A stretch of DNA of 29,976 nucleotides, from the IMG/VR virus record IMGVR_UViG_3300023281_001323, positions 1-29,976 of that record, one strand, 5' to 3'. Under the pieces are notes generated by a model that did no database searches, was not told the DNA's origin, and saw only the letters and a program-made list of their open reading frames with translations. Below, piece after piece: positions 24,201 through 29,976 of the stretch. This DNA is from a virus. Each line of letters begins with the position of its first letter. The stretch's first letter is position 1. The translations under genes were made by a program, and so were the position numbers.

Positions 24201-24616
24201 TTGAGAATGTGGTCGGTGATCGCCTGGACGAGACTGTCGTTGGAACCGGACAGGTGGAACGTGACGATCGCTTCGGCCCGGAACGCATCTTCTTCGGTGT
24301 AGAGAGATCCTCGGGGAGCGAACGGCAGACCGTCGCCGGCGCGGGCGATGGCCGGATCGAAGAAGCGGTTGTCCAACCCGGTGTCGGTGGGTCCGACAGC
24401 GAACGTCGGGTTCCCTGCCGCGTCGAACAGATTCGGGTCGCGACCGTGACCCGCTGGCGGGTCGAGCGACCTCGGTCCCTCTAGTCGAGACGGGCCTGCT
24501 CGTCCGTCGTCTGACGGTGGGACGGTCGGCGGCGGGGCGGGCGCGGGCTTGTGTGGGGCGCTAGCTGCTTTCCCCGGATCGTCTTGAAGGGGTCGCCGTT
24601 CTCTTGGGTCTGGCAT
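18233..24616 (-). CDS. Giant virion-associated protein with C-terminal SNase-like domain, 2127 aa
   Basis: Residues 1-75 are Pro-rich and disordered. About 76-1990 is mostly helical with no recognised enzyme; a long coiled coil lies at about 740-860. Near 1998-2093 is a staphylococcal-nuclease (thermonuclease) domain: DGDTL (Asp2005, Asp2007), ELRLVGINTPE (Arg2021, Asn2026, Thr2027, Glu2029) and DQYGR (Arg2064). These match the nuclease residues Asp19/21, Arg35, position 40, Thr41, Glu43 and Arg87; only Asp40 is replaced by Asn, a change also seen in natural relatives. The size and position after the portal suit an internal or ejected virion protein. The nuclease could degrade host DNA or trim DNA during entry. 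It starts in a TGATG overlap with the 113-aa gene. Confidence 0.85.
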   Translation of the reverse strand: MPDPRERRPLQDDPGKAASAPHKPAPAPPPTVPPSDDGRAGPSRLEGPRSLDPPAGHGRDPNLFDAAGNPTFAVGPTDTGLDNRFFDPAIARAGDGLPFAPRGSLYTEEDAFRAEAIVTFHLSGSNDSLVQAITDHILNIADAYPEVLDVLATDFETALAYTDSDVRAMRADPNHMPSNLELLVESVRQEQLIIGAEKLWLDNTAAQADLLGGEWTEQTMPKREVWREANAQMFPDMEQNRDIELSGFDPLTAEHFGELRSSLSDRPGVWVFDAGILAGNITLEDGSVKEFFIEVDDDTTITNDIEAFTTAVLAIAGLKHEVVLQDDIPGSQTQLGATFEFIGNKTRDAEEGGAFSQYSPALDAMEIMLVNDEQVLPTESDVHEMYVDGNFTDAQMIGIVGTQFAGLSAEEGRQLDAGQAVDLAMSAADQGAFDPTEMRLELENMLTGDIIEQIMSSTDDDKASQISRIWDAGVEKGFSALEQWEEITQWIGVQTVDAILDGVNVVGAVFNDDDVTENWNAMFQEDQSDTVGDYFHLEGGLKEWADVTASIIFDPTNAIFAGGATRQVFMKTMLRSQKFGPMVMRTRGARYLLDSLGSGNTERILGSLGALQNFGDKATLAIINAHRAGTLTRDVAESIAMNALPAYGGTWIPSSMGHATTRQTALGAAQMFARFDSIPDAVKVRAIRAFTNRSVDRAFRFGSTNSVDDIKAMLFTMFPDDPDTAFRHLGSFIDARNGSVAQKHALEQAQQAIAQQIRDLGATVPRLTGKVMGQALEDARVALHAYDRQLATTMDDAARTALQAKRDALGTRIREITEAGAPRSDLEQQLNKIKSQLARIEKAIAEPELFIEQRLWMDQFWAEQGDRLGLEVKGVNESGITTYDWTPVTNTRKVEGPRTITLDDSVSRTTGLTHNFDDAADIEKELRELEVLRRSTFHEAPASSWEVTAYQNLKNNPRALQKYRELVQKERFRSIVGTLRKFWAVNLLGNPITGFKGRLDEAMGLFQELGGLKGFKAALDSSAGAVVRGSLFHPDGRFMHDLFGGLSDEAARYGANAGDTLATASGSGWHVMDNPSPGTKHGTAEFRANAERFLQGSLAQDELTQMWAKRQAGLITDAELRVWWKTKGQAKYDATELTFGDDVGKLAINSPDDIVGIDGYLDQVIGRWVDDIVDGAELQDSLRQRLIEAATGTGPKISRSADAELLQNLKYTVGPDVNTPKGSWLDGMMNSFWTRPQQRAGGVMFDQFYEPYRKVLVDAWTEAGILLEPSYLVSKKIARDLDHAAALIRTNDPRVRDLLGRGFKTHEMAEQTARAYAAQKADDLMYSTVTRSLAGNKLDNPLALPFVRAQADFGARWMRWMFDGNATRVSREKLYAWSQGSGIQRATAKGVELLERQPINVRLVAKMAHLSEAMTGASAEGYDGGFWGPGALMNSFTFLPLRKGTQFMMNISPQPGLAVALPWWAADRYAEIPGSDFVERIWPSFSYFRDNVGGNLGFDDIDDFVFPDSSRSIRSVVTAAGLAIAPSLPGNWGQQMTQAISSRSEPFGTGTVMKNEVGLEMRNSVWTMLPGTEEHDKWISSTGTTVRDDLWRREAADRVQHLFPGVGYRDRDLSNLDFYSALLKPGDEGGLLDVLKSAGVLNSHDLEDLFGDGEAFEGLWTKWNNGSISEKEAWDLYDILNTVVFDRLSDATIPGSEGIRKSEDYFVGREYPGLDLMTLSLLIDPAMGTNLVSTTACMPDAAGNYFSTSYCTIDGRFNSKPLAQGQAGRDDKREMYELGQIGYRPEGEWSADASERVHQAGRKFLRWAFSDMTNYNYSIKLTKDVAEDQFALTNATAIQLMDQMGIHPPTSSVELPGGGPPNTQFDQVKMTGQEWRDWFGDQMDTLASSTFDLGFMENAAATALQGSGSVMDDIEAMSKYAEDNLGIEYISDWPEEFKEHGRVGMREAIDAGTIGVGDYDRYFRYALGDLNWVPPDPPKLGSDRIEFNIPADANDLVTGDMSILDGDTLSLRTSDGFVELRLVGINTPEWAEPGGKQALSNLEKLLQGAETINFIMFDGDQYGRVQQYTSKQRIKVWMYVDGIPIWVPEYFTASNVTGGQLGGDVIDLQGILNAGKSTTPALEGSST
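18330..18630 (-). other. SNase-like nuclease domain of the giant protein
   Basis: Domain region inside the 2127-aa gene (residues about 1997-2096). It has the full order of thermonuclease motifs, ending with WMYVDGIPIWVPEYF in place of the usual final strand-helix. Roughly 30 residues follow to the end of the protein. See the parent gene for residues. Confidence 0.8.
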
Positions 24617-24957
24617 CAGCGCCGCGTTCTAAGAAGGTTCATTCGTTGGCCGACAGCACGCATGAAAGCACTCGGTGATTGAGTGAGCCGGTCCTCGAGC
24701 TGCTGGACGGGTTGGGGCGTACCAGCGATACCGGGTTGGGTGAGGTTGGGTAGCTGGTCGGGGGTGACCTGTTGGAGAATATCGAACGGCCGCTGTGGCG
24801 CGACAGGCGACGTCTGGCCGGCGCCAGCGGCGAACCCCTGGGCGGGCGGTTGCGCGGTCGATGACACAGGAACGCCACCAGACTGACGGGCGGCGACGTT
24901 CTCCTGGCGGGCGCCATACGGCAACCCGGTCGGCACGAGGTCGGTTGATGAGGGCAT
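24616..24957 (-). CDS. Pro/Gln-rich protein, 113 aa
   Basis: Low-complexity Ala/Pro/Gln/Thr-rich protein with a short basic C-terminal helix (FMRAVGQRMNLLRTRR); no folded domain expected in the first 80 residues. The ATG follows the portal stop with no gap and its stop overlaps the giant gene's start. It may be a portal-binding linker or a minor head protein; no family recognised. Confidence 0.65.
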   Translation of the reverse strand: MPSSTDLVPTGLPYGARQENVAARQSGGVPVSSTAQPPAQGFAAGAGQTSPVAPQRPFDILQQVTPDQLPNLTQPGIAGTPQPVQQLEDRLTQSPSAFMRAVGQRMNLLRTRR

Positions 24958-26826
24958 TTAAGCGGCGGTCCTTCCTGGTCCTGTCTCGGCGATCTGGCGC
25001 CCCACGTTCCCAGGCAACAGGGACAGAAGGTCTGCTCCCGGTGGTGGGGGTAGCCCTTCTGCGTTACCTGGGATACCGCCTGATGCCAAGCTGCGCTGCT
25101 CGCGGACGGTGTCGGGTGGGGCGCCAGGACCGCCGGGTACTCCACCCGGACCTTGCGGTTGGCCGGTCGGCTGGGACTTTTTGATGGCGTCGAGGACGGC
25201 CTGGTTGACGGTCATCTTGTCGTCGTCGATCGCCTCGATGAACTCTTGGATCAACTGGATGTTCCCCGCTTCGATCTGCTGGGGGAGGATCGCCGCGTAG
25301 AACAGTTTCGAGAGGTTCTCGATCGCGATCGTCCGTTCCTCCTGTAGAGGGTTGTCGACCAGACCGGACTTCTCCATGAACGTCCGCAGGGAGAACCCTT
25401 CCATGTTCCGCATCGTGGCGATAGTGGTTAGGTGCTGGTTGGCGTCTAGCCCGGACCGTTCCGCGTAGGTGACGATGTTGCGGTAGTCGCCGTCGAACAC
25501 GGCGGCGGCGTCGTAGGTTTCCTCGAAGTCGGCGCCCTCGTCGACGCCGATGATCTGCTTCGGCCCGGCACACCACAGCTCGTCGAGAGCGGCGGTCATC
25601 GCGGTCGACCGTTGCAATAGGTGAGTCATCTCACGTTGCGCCACAGCGAGTTCCATGTTGAACGCCCCGAGTAGCGACGTGGTCCCTTTGCCTGAGACGA
25701 TCGAAGCCTGGGGGTCGCCTGCCCGCTGCGCCGGCTCCATCGCCTGATGGCGTGCCTGTTCGACGAGCTGGCCTATGACTTGCTGCGCCTCGAAGTTGAC
25801 TGGCGCTCGAGCGTGAGTGATGTTGGCTGGACCCTGGCCGTCACCGACCATGATGGCGCCTGGTCCCCACTCGTCGATGTTCTCGATGTTGTCGGCTACG
25901 ACGGGGGCGAATATGTTGGCGGACAGATCGTCGAGAAGCCGCTTCATGAACGTGTTCGCCGTTTTCATCGTCGGGATGACGTCCATGACCGGACCCCTGT
26001 AGCGGGCGTCGACAGTCGGCCATTTCGCTTCGGTGATCGGACAGCCGGGGAGAAGGTGCGGTTCGGGTTCGCGTATCCACTCCATCGCCAGACTGTTCGA
26101 CTCGTTCACCGTGTCGAGGTCGGTGCGGTAGAAGTCGTCGCCAGATCCCATCTGAGGGTCACCGAACGCCACGCCCCACTCGCGTTCGTTCATGTACCAG
26201 GTTTCCTCGAACCAGTCGTCTGGTTCCGAGCGTCCTCGACGGAACATATCGAGAGCGCCGACACCGTATTCCTGCTCGATCTCGAGCTTGCGCCGGCGGG
26301 TGATGACCATCGCCTCGTTGAGCGTCCCGATCGGGTCGTGGCCGAGCGGGTACACGTTGCGGGCGTTGACCTTCATGATGAACGGGAACCGCTTGTTGGA
26401 CGGGTTGGGGGCGCCGTTCATAGCCATCCAGTTCGTCCACGGAATCGTATACATGGCGCCTGTGTGGAACAGGTTCATGAACCAGACCGGGAGGTTGCGG
26501 GATACCTTCGACCGTTCCCACGTCGACATCATGACCCTGCGGCGGACCTGAGCGGAGCGTTCCCCACGATCGGCGCGGGTGCCGCGCTTGGGTGGGACTT
26601 TGAGGACGGGGAGGACGATCCCGGCGGTGAGGGCTTTGTCCTCGACGGCCTGGGAGTAAATGTTCTCGACGAGAGGTTCGGATTCCTCGACCCAGTCATC
26701 ACCGAGCGCCACGGACCACTGGTCGTTGTAGATCGCGTCGGCGGTAGCGATGTCGTCTTTCCAATATCGGAACTCACGAATCGCCCACTCGCGACGGACG
26801 TTGAGGTCTTTGGCCGTCAGACTCAT
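24958..26826 (-). CDS. Portal protein
   Basis: 622-aa protein directly after the large terminase, the usual portal position. It shows an N-terminal helical region, a middle with conserved-looking WFEETWYMNEREWG, IREPEPHLLPGCPI and TMKTANTFMKRLLDDLSA segments, and a long helical C terminus ending in a Pro/Gly-rich tail (from about residue 560). Portals form the dodecameric channel through which DNA is packaged and ejected. Size is in the range of podovirus portals. The start forms ATGA with the terminase stop. Confidence 0.78.
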   Translation of the reverse strand: MSLTAKDLNVRREWAIREFRYWKDDIATADAIYNDQWSVALGDDWVEESEPLVENIYSQAVEDKALTAGIVLPVLKVPPKRGTRADRGERSAQVRRRVMMSTWERSKVSRNLPVWFMNLFHTGAMYTIPWTNWMAMNGAPNPSNKRFPFIMKVNARNVYPLGHDPIGTLNEAMVITRRRKLEIEQEYGVGALDMFRRGRSEPDDWFEETWYMNEREWGVAFGDPQMGSGDDFYRTDLDTVNESNSLAMEWIREPEPHLLPGCPITEAKWPTVDARYRGPVMDVIPTMKTANTFMKRLLDDLSANIFAPVVADNIENIDEWGPGAIMVGDGQGPANITHARAPVNFEAQQVIGQLVEQARHQAMEPAQRAGDPQASIVSGKGTTSLLGAFNMELAVAQREMTHLLQRSTAMTAALDELWCAGPKQIIGVDEGADFEETYDAAAVFDGDYRNIVTYAERSGLDANQHLTTIATMRNMEGFSLRTFMEKSGLVDNPLQEERTIAIENLSKLFYAAILPQQIEAGNIQLIQEFIEAIDDDKMTVNQAVLDAIKKSQPTGQPQGPGGVPGGPGAPPDTVREQRSLASGGIPGNAEGLPPPPGADLLSLLPGNVGRQIAETGPGRTAA

Positions 26827-28976
26827 TGCGGTTGTCCTGCTTGCTCGAGGAGCTTCACTTGTAATTCTGCCATAGATAGGGGCTCACGTCTGGACTCCTT
26901 GACTCGCTGGTTCGTATTGTGCCGCGCCTTGGCAGCGTCATACGCCCGCTGGATCGACACCGGAACAGCAATGTGGGGACGGCCTGGGCCACGCGCCCGA
27001 ACGCCGTGACCGAAGATTTCCCGGACTTTGATATATCCCACCCACGCGGCGAGACACCCATCGTCGGCTTCGTGACCGGGCGAGCCGGGCTTCTTACGAT
27101 TATCGGACTGGCGGTCCCACGCCTTGAAATGGGCCTTGAGCGCCTTGGTGATTTTACGGTCCTCTGGGGTGCGGGTGGGGAACTTGATAATCATCCCTCG
27201 CATGTCACCAACCATCTGAGCCGGTCCGAGCGTGTCCGACGATCGGTTCTGCCAGTGGGTTTTGTGGCGGTACACGTTGACGTTCATCCGTCTGATGAGG
27301 GCTTGCATGAGGACGTCGTCGAGTTCTCCCTCGTGACGGTTGACCTCGTAGCAGAACCAGATCGGGTTCCACCGGGTGATCGGCTGCTCGATCAGAACCT
27401 TCTTGATCCCGTCCGAGCCGAGCTTCGCCACGATCTCCACGTCGATGACTGTCGCCGTGTTGAGTTCACGATCGACACCCCACGCGACGTAAGCGGCACC
27501 GAACTTGCGGGCCGGATCGCTGCCGGTGACGACAACTTCACCAGGCATACGAACCCCGTAGGAACGGGTGGGATCGTCACACAGATCCAATACTTCGTCG
27601 GTGAAGTCGGCGACGTCGAACGACGGAACCCGGATCTGCTGGTGGGTTGCCTGATATGAGATGTACTGGTCGGTACCGGGTTCGCCACGCAACTCGAGCT
27701 GACCTTCGATGCGTTCCTCGGCCATCGGCGCGAGGTCGATGAGTTCTGCATCGTTGAGCTCGTGGACGTGGTGAGTCTCGAGGACGTCCTCTGGGGTGCG
27801 GACGATGATCTGGGATCGGAAGGGGAACCGTTCCTCCCAGAACGACCGTTCGTGTTCGGACCCTTGGTCGAGGATGGCGGGGTGGCGGACGATGGCGACA
27901 CCGTTGCGGTAGCGGGTGACGAACTCGTCCGAGTAGAGGACCCCGGTGCCTTCGGGTACCCATTCTTCCATGAGAGCCTCGTAGTTGTTCTCAACGTCGA
28001 GAAGCGTCCCCAGGAGGAACTTGCGGCCACGACCATCGAGGCGCGACTTGAGGGTTCCACGGACCATGCCGAGCTGCTTGGCGCGCAAGTCGGGGGACAA
28101 CTGGTTCTCTCTCGTGAACATATCCGACAGGACAGCGGTACGGATACGCTGCCCATAGATCGACCCGTCGACGCCTGTAGCCCAGAGATCGGGGTCGGCT
28201 TCGTTGGTCGAGCCACCCACGAAATAGCACTGGGTCTGAGTCCACTGGAGCTGGGGGATCTTGGTCCCGTCCGGGTAGATCATCCCCTTCACCCACTTGA
28301 ACGGACCCCAGAGGGCGATCGGGTTGATCGTCGGGATCTGCCCGCCGGGAGTTTCGGCCGGCTGGTAGAGGTAGGTGCGTTCGTCGGTGAGGTAGTTGAC
28401 GATCCGCTGGAGTTTCTTCTTGCCTTCCTTCTCAGATTCGGTGATGTAGGCGGTGCGGTTCTCGCGGGTGAAGTCGGCGCATTTGAGATGGACGATGGCG
28501 TCCGATGCGGTCGTGTCCTTGCCTGCGCCAGTAGGACAGAAGTACATGACGGTGTGGTTGGTCTTGTTCTCCCACTCGTTGATGGCGTCCTGGTGGTGAG
28601 GTTGGGACGGCCTACCGAATGCGTCCCAGCGGAACTGCTCGAGTCCTGGGACTTCTGGCCGTTCGGCGTCGGGGTCAACGACGAGCCCGAGGGCGGATTT
28701 GCGGAACAGCGACGCTGATTCTCTGCCCTGCTCGCGGGCGTACTCGTTGGCGTCGACCAGGGTCCGGACCTGGGTGTCGTACAGCTCGTAGGTCGAACGC
28801 CAGTTCTCGATCGTCCGTTTCGTGACTCCTGCGGTTTCGGCTGCTCGAGCGAGCGACCCGCCAGCTTTGAGCGATTGGAGAACCTTGAGCATTCCCTGGG
28901 ACGTGCGTTCCTGGAGTCCTGGGAAGTTCCCGATGAACCTGAAGTCCATGTCCGGACCACGTTTGAGATCGGTCAT
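26823..28976 (-). CDS. terL: Large terminase subunit with N-terminal HTH, 717 aa
   Basis: DNA-packaging motor. Residues about 40-65 form a helix-turn-helix (SLARAAETAGVTKRTIENW). The ATPase has Walker A CPTGAGKDT (147-155), a possible Walker B hydrophobic strand ending in Asp285 (TAVLSD) and a coupling-like LLGTLLD (321-327). The RNase-H-type nuclease has Asp487 (VVTGSDPARKFG), Glu544 (FCYEVN) and Asp638/639 (HEADDGCLAAW). At 717 residues it is longer than the common 450-600, and the built-in HTH could replace DNA recognition by a small subunit. No separate small terminase gene is visible next to it. Coupled by ATGA to both neighbours. Confidence 0.92.
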   Translation of the reverse strand: MTDLKRGPDMDFRFIGNFPGLQERTSQGMLKVLQSLKAGGSLARAAETAGVTKRTIENWRSTYELYDTQVRTLVDANEYAREQGRESASLFRKSALGLVVDPDAERPEVPGLEQFRWDAFGRPSQPHHQDAINEWENKTNHTVMYFCPTGAGKDTTASDAIVHLKCADFTRENRTAYITESEKEGKKKLQRIVNYLTDERTYLYQPAETPGGQIPTINPIALWGPFKWVKGMIYPDGTKIPQLQWTQTQCYFVGGSTNEADPDLWATGVDGSIYGQRIRTAVLSDMFTRENQLSPDLRAKQLGMVRGTLKSRLDGRGRKFLLGTLLDVENNYEALMEEWVPEGTGVLYSDEFVTRYRNGVAIVRHPAILDQGSEHERSFWEERFPFRSQIIVRTPEDVLETHHVHELNDAELIDLAPMAEERIEGQLELRGEPGTDQYISYQATHQQIRVPSFDVADFTDEVLDLCDDPTRSYGVRMPGEVVVTGSDPARKFGAAYVAWGVDRELNTATVIDVEIVAKLGSDGIKKVLIEQPITRWNPIWFCYEVNRHEGELDDVLMQALIRRMNVNVYRHKTHWQNRSSDTLGPAQMVGDMRGMIIKFPTRTPEDRKITKALKAHFKAWDRQSDNRKKPGSPGHEADDGCLAAWVGYIKVREIFGHGVRARGPGRPHIAVPVSIQRAYDAAKARHNTNQRVKESRREPLSMAELQVKLLEQAGQPQ

Positions 28977-29976
28977 AGGTCACCCCCAGCCGGCCCTCGA
29001 TACCCCGCGGCTTGGAGGTCGGCGTTGATTGCTGCGGTAAGGGTAGCCGTCGACGCTCCCGAGTTCGCGGCCCACGCCGCGGCTACGGACTGTTGGACGT
29101 GAAGCATCCCGGCCTTGTCACCGTTGAAACGGAACCTGGCCGACACCTTCTCGAAGTCGTTCTTGTCGAGCCACGAGTTCATCACCGAACGCTTCGGCCC
29201 GGCTCCCAGCGACAGCGAGTCCGATGCGAGGTTGCGGAAGAAGTGGCCTGATTCCTTGGCGTAGATCGTGACGAGGATGACGCCGGCGATGGGCGTGTGG
29301 ATCGTGAAAAGGAGGTCAGTGGTGTCGGGAGTGACCGTCGTCCCGGTAGCGACCGACACCGCGGGAACGGTGAACTCGAGGGCGATGACGCCAGGTGTCA
29401 CGGTGGCGGACAACGCCAGGACTGTGACCTGGGGAATCGTGAACGCCAGGGCGATCTCGGCGGGAGTACGGGTTGATCCGATCGCGATCGAGGGAGCGTC
29501 GACGGTGAACGCCAGAGCGGTCGCGGCGGGGGTCACTGTGGCGTCGGTCTGAGTGACAGCGGTCGCCGCGGGGATCGTCAGGGTGATCGGTGTTGCCGCG
29601 GGCGCCACGCTCGAGCCGGCGCCGATGGTGGGAGCGTCGACCGTGAACGCCAGGGCGATGACGCCTGGGGAGGCGGTGTCGTTGGTCGACGTGACGATCG
29701 TCACCGCGGGGACCGTGAACGCCAGGGCGGTCACCGCGGGGGAGGCGGTGTCGGACGTTCCAGCGACAACCGTGACGGTGGGGACGGTGAGGGTGATAGG
29801 TGTTGACGCTGGCGAGGCCGTCCACCCAGTCGCGATCGTCGGGGCGTCGACGGTGAACGCCATGGCGATCGTGTCGGGGAGCGCCGAGATATTCGAGGCG
29901 GCGACGATCGTCGGGACGGGGATCGTGAGGGTGATGGGTGTCGCCGCGGGGTTGACCGTGGCGTTCGATTCGGTGG
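28973..29976 (-). CDS. Tandem-repeat structural protein, 5' end outside the window
   Basis: At least 333 residues, open through the right edge; an internal ATG at 29863 is not taken as the start because the repeat pattern continues beyond it. About ten repeats of 22-24 residues run from the edge to about 29270, each with the pattern [TS]P....[LA].FT[VI]..P..., alternating FTVDAPTI and ITLTIP forms. Each unit probably gives a beta strand pair of a fibrous or decoration domain. The remaining 100 residues form a mixed domain with HFFRNLASD and FEKVSARFRFNGDKAG. No family recognised. Its stop overlaps the terminase ATG as ATGA. Confidence 0.7.
   Translation of the reverse strand, partial: TESNATVNPAATPITLTIPVPTIVAASNISALPDTIAMAFTVDAPTIATGWTASPASTPITLTVPTVTVVAGTSDTASPAVTALAFTVPAVTIVTSTNDTASPGVIALAFTVDAPTIGAGSSVAPAATPITLTIPAATAVTQTDATVTPAATALAFTVDAPSIAIGSTRTPAEIALAFTIPQVTVLALSATVTPGVIALEFTVPAVSVATGTTVTPDTTDLLFTIHTPIAGVILVTIYAKESGHFFRNLASDSLSLGAGPKRSVMNSWLDKNDFEKVSARFRFNGDKAGMLHVQQSVAAAWAANSGASTATLTAAINADLQAAGYRGPAGGDL
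29290..29976. repeat. Tandem repeats of about 66-72 bp
   Basis: In-frame DNA repeats encoding the 22-24-residue units; similar words such as GTGAACGCCAGGGCG and ACGGTGAACGCCA recur on the plus strand. Copy number in this gene may vary between related phages. The repeats continue to the window edge. Confidence 0.75.

Noticed and set aside
25747-27009. 420-aa open frame on the plus strand
   Set aside because: It lies antisense to the portal and terminase genes; the open frame follows from GC-rich codon bias, and no start signal or domain is present.
27762-28718. 318-aa open frame on the plus strand
   Set aside because: It is antisense to the terminase gene, whose ATPase and nuclease motifs are clear; no independent support.
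29290-29976. Tandem repeats considered as a CRISPR array
   Set aside because: Repeats are in frame, variable in length (66-72 bp) and diverged, with no constant repeat and unique spacers.

Overview
The window is part of a tailed double-stranded DNA phage genome (or prophage or metagenomic phage contig) that is GC-rich and coded almost entirely on the minus strand. It is read here from right to left, which is the direction of transcription. The head, nozzle and lysis genes look like those of a short-tailed (podovirus-like) phage: large terminase, portal, very large candidate ejection proteins, scaffold, major capsid protein, a tail-tube-A-like adaptor and a beta-propeller-like nozzle. No tape measure, sheath or tail-tube genes are visible. 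The GC content, the M15-type endolysin with a C-terminal peptidoglycan-binding domain, and the many tiny zinc-binding proteins suggest an actinobacterial host. That is inference; nothing here names the host.

Late region (29976 to about 7080): an open-ended protein made of 22-24-residue repeats, terminase, portal, a Pro/Gln-rich 113-aa protein, a 2127-aa giant protein ending in a staphylococcal-nuclease-like domain, 363-aa and 497-aa proteins, scaffold, major capsid protein, a 152-aa protein, a helix-turn-helix/coiled-coil/four-cysteine protein, a 184-aa protein, adaptor, nozzle, a 198-aa fibre-like protein, a membrane protein, endolysin and holin. Most junctions overlap by 1 or 4 bases (TGATG, ATGA, GTGA), so this is one translationally coupled operon. 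It ends at a clear intrinsic terminator (7017-7061).

Early/middle region (6971 to 1437): it starts with an Xre-type regulator that has its own promoter and a nested inverted-repeat operator. Then come small proteins (a CxxCxGxG zinc protein, a winged-helix protein, a secreted Asn-Gly repeat protein, a 23-residue membrane peptide), an ERF-type annealing protein, a PAPS-reductase-like nucleotide-binding protein, a VRR-NUC nuclease, two short proteins, a beta-class DNA methyltransferase and a zinc-finger protein. Together they form a recombination and DNA-processing/modification module.

Region 963-1436 is non-coding and unusually structured: three 11-bp-spaced iterons, two 14-bp-spaced repeats, six copies of TGACTA/TAGTCA, several perfect palindromes and T-tracts. 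It is the best candidate for a replication origin or master control region. To its left a second small operon (962 to the window edge) encodes a 42-aa protein, a 104-aa protein and two zinc-ribbon-like proteins, and the next start codon lies at the edge.

Most worth a second look: the giant protein with its C-terminal nuclease, the repeat-dense region at 1021-1319, the marked excess of CTCGAG, and three microgenes shorter than usual calling limits (834-962, 2963-3091, 5399-5470). No tRNA, integrase, CRISPR array or insertion sequence was seen.
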